Source: JBBDNV01 sp040877415 (GTDB lineage: Bacteria; Planctomycetota; Planctomycetia; Pirellulales; PALSA-1355). Taken from it: DNA of 64,000 nucleotides. The translations under genes and the position numbers were made by a program. Location of the stretch: the NCBI GenBank assembly GCA_040877415.1, contig JBBDNV010000088.1, positions 1-64,000 of the forward strand. The letters are read 5' to 3'. The notes beneath the pieces were generated by a model. That model saw only the letters and a list, made by a program, of their open reading frames with translations. It was not told where the DNA came from and did no database searches. Below, piece after piece: positions 1-7,143 of the stretch (within the stretch, counting starts at the first letter, position 1; every line of letters begins with the position of its first letter).

Positions 1-1462
1 CATGGGGGGTGAACTTGATGGCGTTGGACAGCAGGTTGCTGATGATCGTGTCGACCTTTTCCTCGTCGGCTCCGAAGGGCGGCAGTTGCGGATCGCAATC
101 CACCGCCAGCTCGATGCCGCGCTGAAGGGCGAGCGGCGTGGCCGCCTTGGTCAAGTTGCCGACCAGGCCGCCCAGGTCCACCCGGCCGACGACGAGCTTC
201 ATCTGACCGGCTTCGAGCTTCGAAAAATCCAACAACCGATTGATCAGGTCGAGCAGCCGGTACCCGTTGAGGCGAACCATTTCGAGCATGCGGGCCGAGT
301 CGGCGGGGAGCGCGGCGGCCTTGTGCTCGAGCAATCGATCGACCGGCGCGAGGATCATCGTCAGCGGCGTGCGCAGCTCGTGGCTGACGTTGGAGAAGAA
401 TTCGGTTTTCAGCCGATCGTATTCGGTCAGCTTGTCGAGCGATCGCTTGAGGGTTCGCCGGCTCTTGGACAATTGGCGCGTGCGGCGGCGGACCTTCGCT
501 TCCAAGTCCGTGTTCAATTCGCGAATCGTTCGGTCGTTCTCATCGAGTTGCTCGACCATCACGTTAAACTGCCGCGCCAGGATGTCGAGCTCGTCGTTGC
601 CGGTGGGGCGCAGCCGCTCGCACAAGCGACCCTGCTGGACCTGCCGCATGGCCTCCAACATCAACTGCGCCCGGCTGGCGATCGATTTCGACAGCATGCG
701 CGAGAGGACCAGGCCCAGAAAGATCGCAAGCGCCATGATGAAGATGGTGTGTCTAAGCAGGCTCTTTACCGTCTCGGCCTGTTGTTCCGGGTGGTCGATG
801 ATGTCCATGGCTCGCTGATTCGCCAGCGCGCCGATCATCAGGCCCGTCACCGCGGTCGTCAGCCCGAAACAAACCATCATCTTGAGTTGGAGCCTCGACT
901 CGGGGAGCCGGGTGTAAGGAATCGGCAATCCCTCGTCGAGCAGGTGCTGGATCACGGGCCGCAGCCAATGCTCGCTGATGAAAAACGTGGTCATGATCAG
1001 AGCCGCCAGCCCCATGAAGCCGGCGATCGCGACTTGCACCATCACCAGCGGCGGCGCGCGATCCACGACGTGGAGAATGATGCACAGCGGCAGGATCGTG
1101 ATGAACGGATCGAGGATCGCTTCGTGCAAGGCGTGACGGCCGGGAAACGTCACGGCCTGGCGTCCGGCGGCCACGGCCAGCGGCAGATCGACCGGCTTTC
1201 CCTCGTTCAGGATGGCCAGCACCCGGCGCAAGGCCCGGGTCTCCAGGAGCGCGAGGAGCACGGTCAGAACGGCGGCCGTGGAGACCACGATCACGGCCGC
1301 GATCTCGAAGTGTCGCTGCGTATGCAGCGAAAGCGAGATGTTGAACGTGAAGTTTACGTAGTAAACGCACAGCCCGCCGATCACCAACGCGATCACGCGC
1401 GTCACGCACATCATCACGAGGATGTAGTGCCGGGCAAATCGCTTTAGCAGGCGCTCGGTCAT
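1..1462 (-). CDS. membrane sensor histidine kinase, 3' end outside window
   Basis: The minus strand reads open from an ATG at 1462 to the left edge, giving about 487 residues without a stop. Several hydrophobic segments fill the first ~230 residues. A HAMP-like linker and coiled-coil stretch follow, then an H-box with core NVSHELRTPL, the phospho-acceptor being about His361. An N-box-like NLLSNAIKF lies at the edge, so the rest of the ATPase domain and any receiver domain are missing. By family, it would autophosphorylate on His in response to a membrane or periplasmic signal and pass the phosphate to a response regulator that is not in view. It lies 81 bp downstream of the DXS-like/terpene-synthase-like gene on the same strand and may be cotranscribed with it. 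The ligand is unknown. Confidence 0.88.
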   Translation of the reverse strand, partial: MTERLLKRFARHYILVMMCVTRVIALVIGGLCVYYVNFTFNISLSLHTQRHFEIAAVIVVSTAAVLTVLLALLETRALRRVLAILNEGKPVDLPLAVAAGRQAVTFPGRHALHEAILDPFITILPLCIILHVVDRAPPLVMVQVAIAGFMGLAALIMTTFFISEHWLRPVIQHLLDEGLPIPYTRLPESRLQLKMMVCFGLTTAVTGLMIGALANQRAMDIIDHPEQQAETVKSLLRHTIFIMALAIFLGLVLSRMLSKSIASRAQLMLEAMRQVQQGRLCERLRPTGNDELDILARQFNVMVEQLDENDRTIRELNTDLEAKVRRRTRQLSKSRRTLKRSLDKLTEYDRLKTEFFSNVSHELRTPLTMILAPVDRLLEHKAAALPADSARMLEMVRLNGYRLLDLINRLLDFSKLEAGQMKLVVGRVDLGGLVGNLTKAATPLALQRGIELAVDCDPQLPPFGADEEKVDTIISNLLSNAIKFTPH

Positions 1463-1543
1463 GATGAGGTTGGCGCGGGCGCGCGTTTGCGCATCAAGCG
1501 CGGGCTGCAATGTACGTTCCGCCTTGCCCCGTTGGCTGCGCGG

Positions 1544-4216
1544 CTAGATCAAACCCTGGCTTCCCAAATGCATGGCAAAGAATCGATCGTGCGCGTCCAG
1601 CACGGCCCGCAGATCGAGCGAAGTGATGCGTTTGGCGCGGGCGTGGCAGCGCCCCCGATGTTCGAGCCATTTGCCAAAGAAATAAGCTTCGTGCCCCTTG
1701 TTTCGAATCGTGGCTTCGAGTTCGTCGAGGTCGCCGTGTTCGAGCTCTTCGAGCGTCAGATCGCCTTCCATCATCGCGCGGGCAAAAACCCCGCTGGTGA
1801 AATCGCGTTTGGCCAGCTCGCGGCGCCAGGTGCTGAGCAGATTCCCGATCCGCCCCATGCACTGCGCGTGCCAGATGGCCTCGCGCAGCGTTCCCACCTC
1901 CGTCTGCGGAACCCCGGGGCCGCACATCAGGTCGAGCGTTGAGAAGCTGACCATCATCATGTTGTGCGACGTGTACAAGTCGTGTTCGATCATGTTGAGC
2001 AGGTACGGCCGGCCGTTGACCAGGTGCGAGTAACGCATCGTGTTGAAGAATTGCAAGAGGTCGAACTGCAGCACCGGTTCCAGCGCCCTGTAGCGCGGGT
2101 AGTCGGCGATCCGCGCTTGGTACTCCGCCCACATGTCGCGCGTGATCTGCGCATGCCGCTTCTGGGCGGCGCTCAGACCGTGCAGCGGGCGTGAAACCCC
2201 CCAACATGTCATCTCCAAAAGCGCATCCAACAGGTGCGTGCTGCCGTGCTGGTCGGCCACGTCGTCCAACAGCACGCAAAGCACGATGGACAACATTTTC
2301 GTATCACAAACGTGCGCACGGAGTTCGGGCACGACGCAGGGCAGCGTCGTGAGCTCGACTCCATGCGTGCACCACTTCCACAAATATACGTCACGCGACC
2401 CGACTTTCTCGTACGCGGCGACCCAGCGCTTTGTGTCCGAAGACAGTTCGCGGGCATAGACTTGCGCGCGCTCGCGGGCCGTTCGCTCGGCGTGCCGGCC
2501 GACGAACCTCTGCCAGTTGCCCGCCAGCGTCCGGGTGTCTTCTTCGGTGGCCGGCAGGGGCGATTCGATCGACAGGGAAGGCACAATCGGTTCGGCCAGC
2601 CACCGGCAGCGCTCGACGATCGCCAGCGCACAGCGATTTTGAAGGTCGTAATGATCCTGCCGGTCGGCGGACGCCGAAGGGACTACGATCGACATCGGCT
2701 GTGCAACCCCCGCGCGCAGCAAATGCTCGAGAACCCAACCGGCAAAACCACCGGTCTGATCCTGGTCGTCGACCAGCACCACGTAGGTGGCCGCTCGGGC
2801 GACGCTGGCGATCGTTTCAACGTCCAGTGGACGGGCGAATCGCGCGTTGACCACCGCGGCCTCGATGCCCGATAGCGCCAGGCTTTCGGCGGCGATCATG
2901 GCCGCCGCCGTCATCGGGCCCCAGGCCACGATCGCGACGTCGCGCCCCTGGCTGATCTGCTCGGCGCGGCCCAGCTCGATGTCGCTGTCCCACGGCCGGA
3001 CCTCCTCGGATTCCAACGGCTGTGACAACCAGACGACCGCCGGATTGTTTTGCGCGGCGCACCAGGCGAGCATTTGCCCGAGCTCGGTCGCATCTTTCGG
3101 CGCCAACAGCGAGACGTCGGGCAACTGTCGAATCCCCGCCAGGCACGACGAACCGGACGCGCCGGGTTGGTTCTCCAGCGGGCGAGATTCGAGAATCAAC
3201 GTGACCGCTGCGCGCGCCAGACTGATGTCGCGGCGGATTTGGCCAAGGCTATCCTCGCCCTCTTCACAGGACAGGAACGCGAACGGCCGGCTTCCGCCCG
3301 CCGCCAGGCTCGCGCACCACGAAAGAGCGTACGGTACGCCCGAATCGACCGTATACAATCGGCCCTGGAGCGATTGCCAGGCGTCCACCAGCGTCGGATC
3401 GACGCCGGTCGCGACGGCCACGATGCGCTCGTCGCCGCGGGCCAGCTCGGCCAGCGCTTCGGCCGCGATGGATCGTGGCGAGCGGGTTTCCGGAACGATT
3501 GGCTCGCCCGGCGCCGGCGCGCGCCGGTGGAAATGTGGCGGCGGCACGCTTGCGCCCCGCGCGTCCAGGTGCAACAGCGTCGGCTGCCCCAGTTGCTTGA
3601 TCTGTTCGAGCGCTTGGACGAGTTGGCCGGCGTCGCCCGCGGCAATCGGGCCGACGTACTGGAATCGCAATCGCGCGGCCATGGCCAGCGCGCGCGCGGC
3701 GGTGTCTTTGGGCGATTCGGACGCGGCCGTTTGCGGGTCCTCGACGTCGCATGCGACCAACAGCAGTTGCGGCTCGGTGGCCAGCGTCGCTTGCAGCCGA
3801 TCGAGCCGTTCGTCGGCCGCCACGTCGCGCGCGTTCTCGACGATGACAAGCCACGGCGTGGTCGCGGGCCGATTCGGATCGGCGGCGTTTTTGGGCGCGG
3901 GCGGACTGAGAGCGGCCGGCGCGTGCGAGGCGTGCCGCGTGTCGACGCGCATGTACTCGCGGCCCGGCGCCTGCGCGCGCGACGCCTGTGGCCCAAGGTT
4001 CCAGACAACCTGGTCGTGCTGGCCGCCGAACGTTTTGCGCAGCGCCGTCGACAACTGGGCGATGGCGGAATTCGCCTTTGCCTGGCGATCGGTCGGCGCG
4101 GACGGGGCCTTGCCGCCATGCTCGTCCGCCGCGGCCGGCGGCGTCGACTGCACAGGGTGTTGTGGATCGGACGGCGGAATCATTCGCCAGGAATTGGGAT
4201 CGACCACGTTGGCCAT
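1544..4216 (-). CDS. DXS-like (TPP-site-deficient) / class I terpene-synthase-like fusion protein
   Basis: The 890-residue product has three parts. Residues 1-125 are a Pro/Ala-rich linker. Residues ~129-560 resemble 1-deoxy-D-xylulose-5-phosphate synthase. The end of its first domain is present (YVGPI, Gly189), followed by the pyrimidine and C-terminal transketolase domains (VVNARFARPLD). The part with the Mg-TPP motif is absent. In the segment matching the family's DVGIAEQHA the protein reads DSGVPYALS, so the catalytic Glu aligns with Tyr296. Residues ~575-875 are alpha-helical, with DDVAD at 651-655 and NLLSTWRRE at 792-800. These match the DDxxD and NSE metal-binding motifs of class I terpene cyclases and lie 141 residues apart, as in that family. 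No clear pyrophosphate-sensor Arg was found. The DXS part is probably non-catalytic and the C-terminal part may bind a prenyl diphosphate; both are inferences. Confidence 0.8.
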   Translation of the reverse strand: MANVVDPNSWRMIPPSDPQHPVQSTPPAAADEHGGKAPSAPTDRQAKANSAIAQLSTALRKTFGGQHDQVVWNLGPQASRAQAPGREYMRVDTRHASHAPAALSPPAPKNAADPNRPATTPWLVIVENARDVAADERLDRLQATLATEPQLLLVACDVEDPQTAASESPKDTAARALAMAARLRFQYVGPIAAGDAGQLVQALEQIKQLGQPTLLHLDARGASVPPPHFHRRAPAPGEPIVPETRSPRSIAAEALAELARGDERIVAVATGVDPTLVDAWQSLQGRLYTVDSGVPYALSWCASLAAGGSRPFAFLSCEEGEDSLGQIRRDISLARAAVTLILESRPLENQPGASGSSCLAGIRQLPDVSLLAPKDATELGQMLAWCAAQNNPAVVWLSQPLESEEVRPWDSDIELGRAEQISQGRDVAIVAWGPMTAAAMIAAESLALSGIEAAVVNARFARPLDVETIASVARAATYVVLVDDQDQTGGFAGWVLEHLLRAGVAQPMSIVVPSASADRQDHYDLQNRCALAIVERCRWLAEPIVPSLSIESPLPATEEDTRTLAGNWQRFVGRHAERTARERAQVYARELSSDTKRWVAAYEKVGSRDVYLWKWCTHGVELTTLPCVVPELRAHVCDTKMLSIVLCVLLDDVADQHGSTHLLDALLEMTCWGVSRPLHGLSAAQKRHAQITRDMWAEYQARIADYPRYRALEPVLQFDLLQFFNTMRYSHLVNGRPYLLNMIEHDLYTSHNMMMVSFSTLDLMCGPGVPQTEVGTLREAIWHAQCMGRIGNLLSTWRRELAKRDFTSGVFARAMMEGDLTLEELEHGDLDELEATIRNKGHEAYFFGKWLEHRGRCHARAKRITSLDLRAVLDAHDRFFAMHLGSQGLI

Positions 4217-4330
4217 GACGCGCGGCGTCCTCGCCTACGAGAAGGGATTTGGGATCTCGCACCTGCCCAAGTGCGAAAGAAGAGCTGTGCACCTGATTAT
4301 GGTGCTACAACGTGCTAGCTGTCCACGGAA

Positions 4331-4358
4331 TTTGCCGCGTTTTGCCGCGTTTGCCGCG
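4331..4358. repeat. three tandem TTTGCCGCG units in a divergent intergenic region
   Basis: TTTGCCGCG occurs at 4331, 4341 and 4350, in the 457-bp gap (4217-4673) between the divergently transcribed terpene-synthase-like fusion gene and the PilZ gene. The period of 9-10 bp places the units on about the same face of the helix, which would suit a regulator site, but no family is recognisable. Nothing else was identified in this gap. Confidence 0.35.
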
Positions 4359-4673
4359 TCGCGCGCGTCTGTCGTTCCGATCGGGAAATCGGCGGTATCG
4401 GCGTGGTCGAGGCGGATTGTGTGAATGGTCGTGACGAGTCGAACGGCGCGGCGCACTCAAGATCGCGCGTTTGGATAAGCGGTGCCGGTTATACGGCCTG
4501 TTGGGGAAACATTGTGTTCGAAATCGAACGCGCACCTGTGGCGAGACGGCCAAATTCATGCGTGCGAAATGCGCGGAATTTGCCGACGCTTCGGCAAGGG
4601 AGCGAGAATGACCTAGATTTTGGGTGTCTGAATGCGAGATCTCGTTGGTCCCCCGCACGAGAGAGGATTTCTC

Positions 4674-5378
4674 ATGTCGACCATGCTTGCCAAATGTGAC
4701 CGCCCCTATCCGCTCGTACACTCGGAGCTTGTCGAAACGACGATCCTGTCCGGTGCCGGAGGATCGGCCGACGGCTGTGTCGCCCAGCTCCGCGAGATTT
4801 CGTCCACGAGCGTCAAGCTTCTGGTCCAGGGTCCGCCCGAGCTTTCCACGGGTTGCCGCGTGCGGCTCGTGAGCTCAAAGCTCAAGGCGCCTCTTGAATT
4901 TCCGGCACAGATCGATTGGGTCCGGCCGAATCCGGCCGGCGACTGGCTGGTGGAGTGCGAATTCCGGCCGCGCATGTCGGAAGCGGCCTTCGCCGAATTA
5001 CTGGCCAGCGGCTTGCTGGAGCGCCGCGCGGCGGTCCGCTATCAGACGCGCATTCCCGTGCAGGTGCAATGGCTGCCGGGAGAGTCGCGGGTGTCGGGCA
5101 TCGTGCGCGATTTGTCGGAAGGCGGGCTGTGTCTGTGCCTGGTGACGAGAGAAGCGCCGCCCGAGACGCGCGATGTTTGCGTGATTGTAACCACTTCGCG
5201 CGGAGAGGTGCCGTTGTCCCTGAAGATTCGCTGGTCGCTCGAAGTCGGTCGCGATTACCTGATCGGCTGCCAATTCATCTCGAGCGAAGACTTCGAGATT
5301 CTGCGCAAGCTGCAGCCCGCCCGCGAGTACCTGTACGAGCATTCCCGCGCCGGCAAGCCGGCCAGCGACGCAACGTAA
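4674..5378 (+). CDS. PilZ domain protein (c-di-GMP binding)
   Basis: The 234-residue protein has two similar beta-rich halves. The second is a PilZ domain with the two c-di-GMP signatures: RAAVR (Arg118/Arg122) and DLSEGG (Asp146, Ser148, Gly151), matching RxxxR and DxSxxG. The first ~100 residues look like a degenerate PilZ or YcgR-N-like module without those residues. The ATG at 4674 was chosen because GAGAGG at 4661-4666 lies 7 nt upstream; an in-frame ATG at 4632 lacks a ribosome-binding site. It has no signal peptide or membrane helix, so it should be a cytoplasmic c-di-GMP effector. It stands alone, divergent from the fusion gene and convergent with the respiratory operon, so its output target is unknown. 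Confidence 0.85.
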   Translation: MSTMLAKCDRPYPLVHSELVETTILSGAGGSADGCVAQLREISSTSVKLLVQGPPELSTGCRVRLVSSKLKAPLEFPAQIDWVRPNPAGDWLVECEFRPRMSEAAFAELLASGLLERRAAVRYQTRIPVQVQWLPGESRVSGIVRDLSEGGLCLCLVTREAPPETRDVCVIVTTSRGEVPLSLKIRWSLEVGRDYLIGCQFISSEDFEILRKLQPAREYLYEHSRAGKPASDAT

Positions 5379-5433
5379 GCGGCGCCGAGCGGCCCTTTGA
5401 CTCGTCTGTCAAGCCGGGGAACCAAAGGACCCG

Positions 5434-6495
5434 CTACTTCTCGAGCAGCAGCTCTTCGATGCGCTTGCGCATCGATTCTTCGCCGCGGGCGGCTTGCCAG
5501 TTGAGCTCGCCGTACCACCAGGCGCGCACCTTGCCGTGGCGGTCGATCAGATAGACGCTCGGCCACATATGGTTGCCCCACGCCTTCCAGTTTTCGGCGG
5601 CGCCGTCGACGGCCACCGGGTATGCGATGGCGTGCTGTTTGACGTTGGCGCGCAGATTGTCCACGTCGCGTTCGGTCGCGGTCTCCGGCGTGTGGATGCC
5701 GATGATCGTCACATCGGACGTGGAAAACTTGTCGAACCAGGCCTGATAGTGGGGCAGATTGTTGACGCAGTTGCCGCAATTGAAGGCCCAGAAGTGCACG
5801 ACGACCACCTTGCCCTGCAATTGAGATAGCGCGAGCGGCTCGCTGTTGATCCAGGCGTCGACTCCGCGGAGCTGGGGCGCGACGCATCCGACGTGCGTAA
5901 CCCGGCCGAGATCGAACCGCTTGCCGAACATCGAGGCCAGAACGGCCCGCTGCTCGGCGGAAAGCACCGCGACGACGTTTTGCGAATCGAGCGTTCCCTG
6001 TTTGGCTTCCGAAACGATCGCCTTAAGCTGCTCGAGTTGGCCGTCGGTGAGGCTCAGCCGCTCGCGCACGTCGGGCGCAACGAGCGCCTTCGATCCTCGG
6101 GCCTGCATCAGCAACTGGTCGAAGCGCTGGGATTGCTCCGGCGAGAGCACGGCCTCCAGCCGCTTGCGAAGCTTCGAACGAAAGTCCTCGAGCTGGTCGG
6201 AACACTTTGGCACCGGCACGTCGCGCAGCACCCACAGCGAGTGATCGACTTCGGCGACCGCCGCCAGGGCGGCTGTTACCTGGCCCGCGTCGAGCCCCAA
6301 TTCAGCGTGCACGGCCGGATCGCGGGCCAGTTGGAGCGTCACGTAGGCCGGGGCGGGCACTTCGACCGTCGACGCGTCGGCGGCTGGTGCCGGCTCGGCG
6401 GCCGGCAGGCTGGCCATGCCTAAAAATGCCGCGGCCAGGCACGCGCGTCCGGCAACCTGAAACGGCCGACCCAAATGTAATAGCCAAACGCGCAT
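5434..6495 (-). CDS. TlpA-like thioredoxin-fold exported protein
   Basis: The product has 353 residues. An N-terminal hydrophobic signal segment comes first. A ~160-residue helical region with Glu/Gln-rich repeats follows, and then a redoxin/TlpA domain. The domain shows FWAFNCGNC with the CxxC pair Cys240/Cys243, then a cis-Pro strand (MWPSVYLID). Of two in-frame ATGs (6504 and 6495), the second was chosen because GGAG abuts the first and sits 9 nt from the second. It is the last gene of the cytochrome operon, 116 bp after the FixH-like gene. Thiol-disulfide proteins of this type often reduce apocytochrome c or Cu-site cysteines, which fits an operon with four CxxCH hemes and a CuA site. The specific substrate is inferred. 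Confidence 0.82.
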   Translation of the reverse strand: MRVWLLHLGRPFQVAGRACLAAAFLGMASLPAAEPAPAADASTVEVPAPAYVTLQLARDPAVHAELGLDAGQVTAALAAVAEVDHSLWVLRDVPVPKCSDQLEDFRSKLRKRLEAVLSPEQSQRFDQLLMQARGSKALVAPDVRERLSLTDGQLEQLKAIVSEAKQGTLDSQNVVAVLSAEQRAVLASMFGKRFDLGRVTHVGCVAPQLRGVDAWINSEPLALSQLQGKVVVVHFWAFNCGNCVNNLPHYQAWFDKFSTSDVTIIGIHTPETATERDVDNLRANVKQHAIAYPVAVDGAAENWKAWGNHMWPSVYLIDRHGKVRAWWYGELNWQAARGEESMRKRIEELLLEK

Positions 6496-6611
6496 GAATC
6501 GCATCTCCGGAAGAACTTGCCCGATTGGCGCCGTTTCGGCCCAATCGTCCATTCTAGACAGCCCGGGCCGCGCTGCCGAGGGGCTTTGCCACGTGGGTAG
6601 CGGGGTCATCG

Positions 6612-7124
6612 TTAGCTGCCCCTTTTGCGCGACAGGAGCAGGTGCAGGCCAAACAGCACAACGGGCAGCACGGGCCAGGTGAACCAGGGCCAGAGGACGG
6701 CCAGCGGGGCCGGCGCGGCGCCGACTTCGAGCGCGAATCGGATGCTGCCGCGCTTGCCCGCCGCGTCGCAGATCACCTCGACGTCGTACCAGCCGGGCTC
6801 CAGCTCCACGAGACATGCGCGGAAAAGCTTGTTCGTGGCGGCCTCGGAGGTGGCCGCGAGCGTGACGGCGCGGTTCATTCGGCTTCGGGGCGTGAAGGCG
6901 ACCTCGATTTGAACGTCCTGGACGGGCGCGAGCGTGACGGCGTCCTGTACGAGCACGCTCGTATCCACCGGCCCGGCCACGAGTGGATTGGGCGCCGTGA
7001 AGGCCGAAATCACAAGCGGACCGTCTCGCTCGATCGCGCGCACCACGCCGCCGTCGGCCCAACACCAGGCGCTTGGCAGCCCGACGAGCAAGCAGCCGCA
7101 TGTCAAACGCACGAGTTCCCGCAT
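6612..7124 (-). CDS. FixH/YtkA-like membrane-anchored protein
   Basis: The product has 170 residues. There is an N-terminal signal or anchor segment, a ~100-residue beta-sandwich of the YtkA/FixH type, and one C-terminal transmembrane helix followed by a short basic tail (SRKRGS). The ATG at 7124 was taken because upstream codons would run into the preceding gene, whose stop is at 7144. FixH-like proteins accompany cytochrome oxidase and CcoG-like ferredoxin genes and are linked to oxidase assembly or copper handling. This gene directly follows the CtaG-ferredoxin fusion, so a role in maturing the oxidase is likely. Sequence divergence makes the family call moderate. Confidence 0.65.
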   Translation of the reverse strand: MRELVRLTCGCLLVGLPSAWCWADGGVVRAIERDGPLVISAFTAPNPLVAGPVDTSVLVQDAVTLAPVQDVQIEVAFTPRSRMNRAVTLAATSEAATNKLFRACLVELEPGWYDVEVICDAAGKRGSIRFALEVGAAPAPLAVLWPWFTWPVLPVVLFGLHLLLSRKRGS

Positions 7125-7143
7125 GATTCGGCGCCCTTTCGCG

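Noticed and set aside
2..1447. Long plus-strand open frame opposite the histidine kinase
   Set aside because: Low-complexity Arg/His/Gln-rich translation without family features; the minus strand shows a clear HAMP/H-box/N-box kinase.
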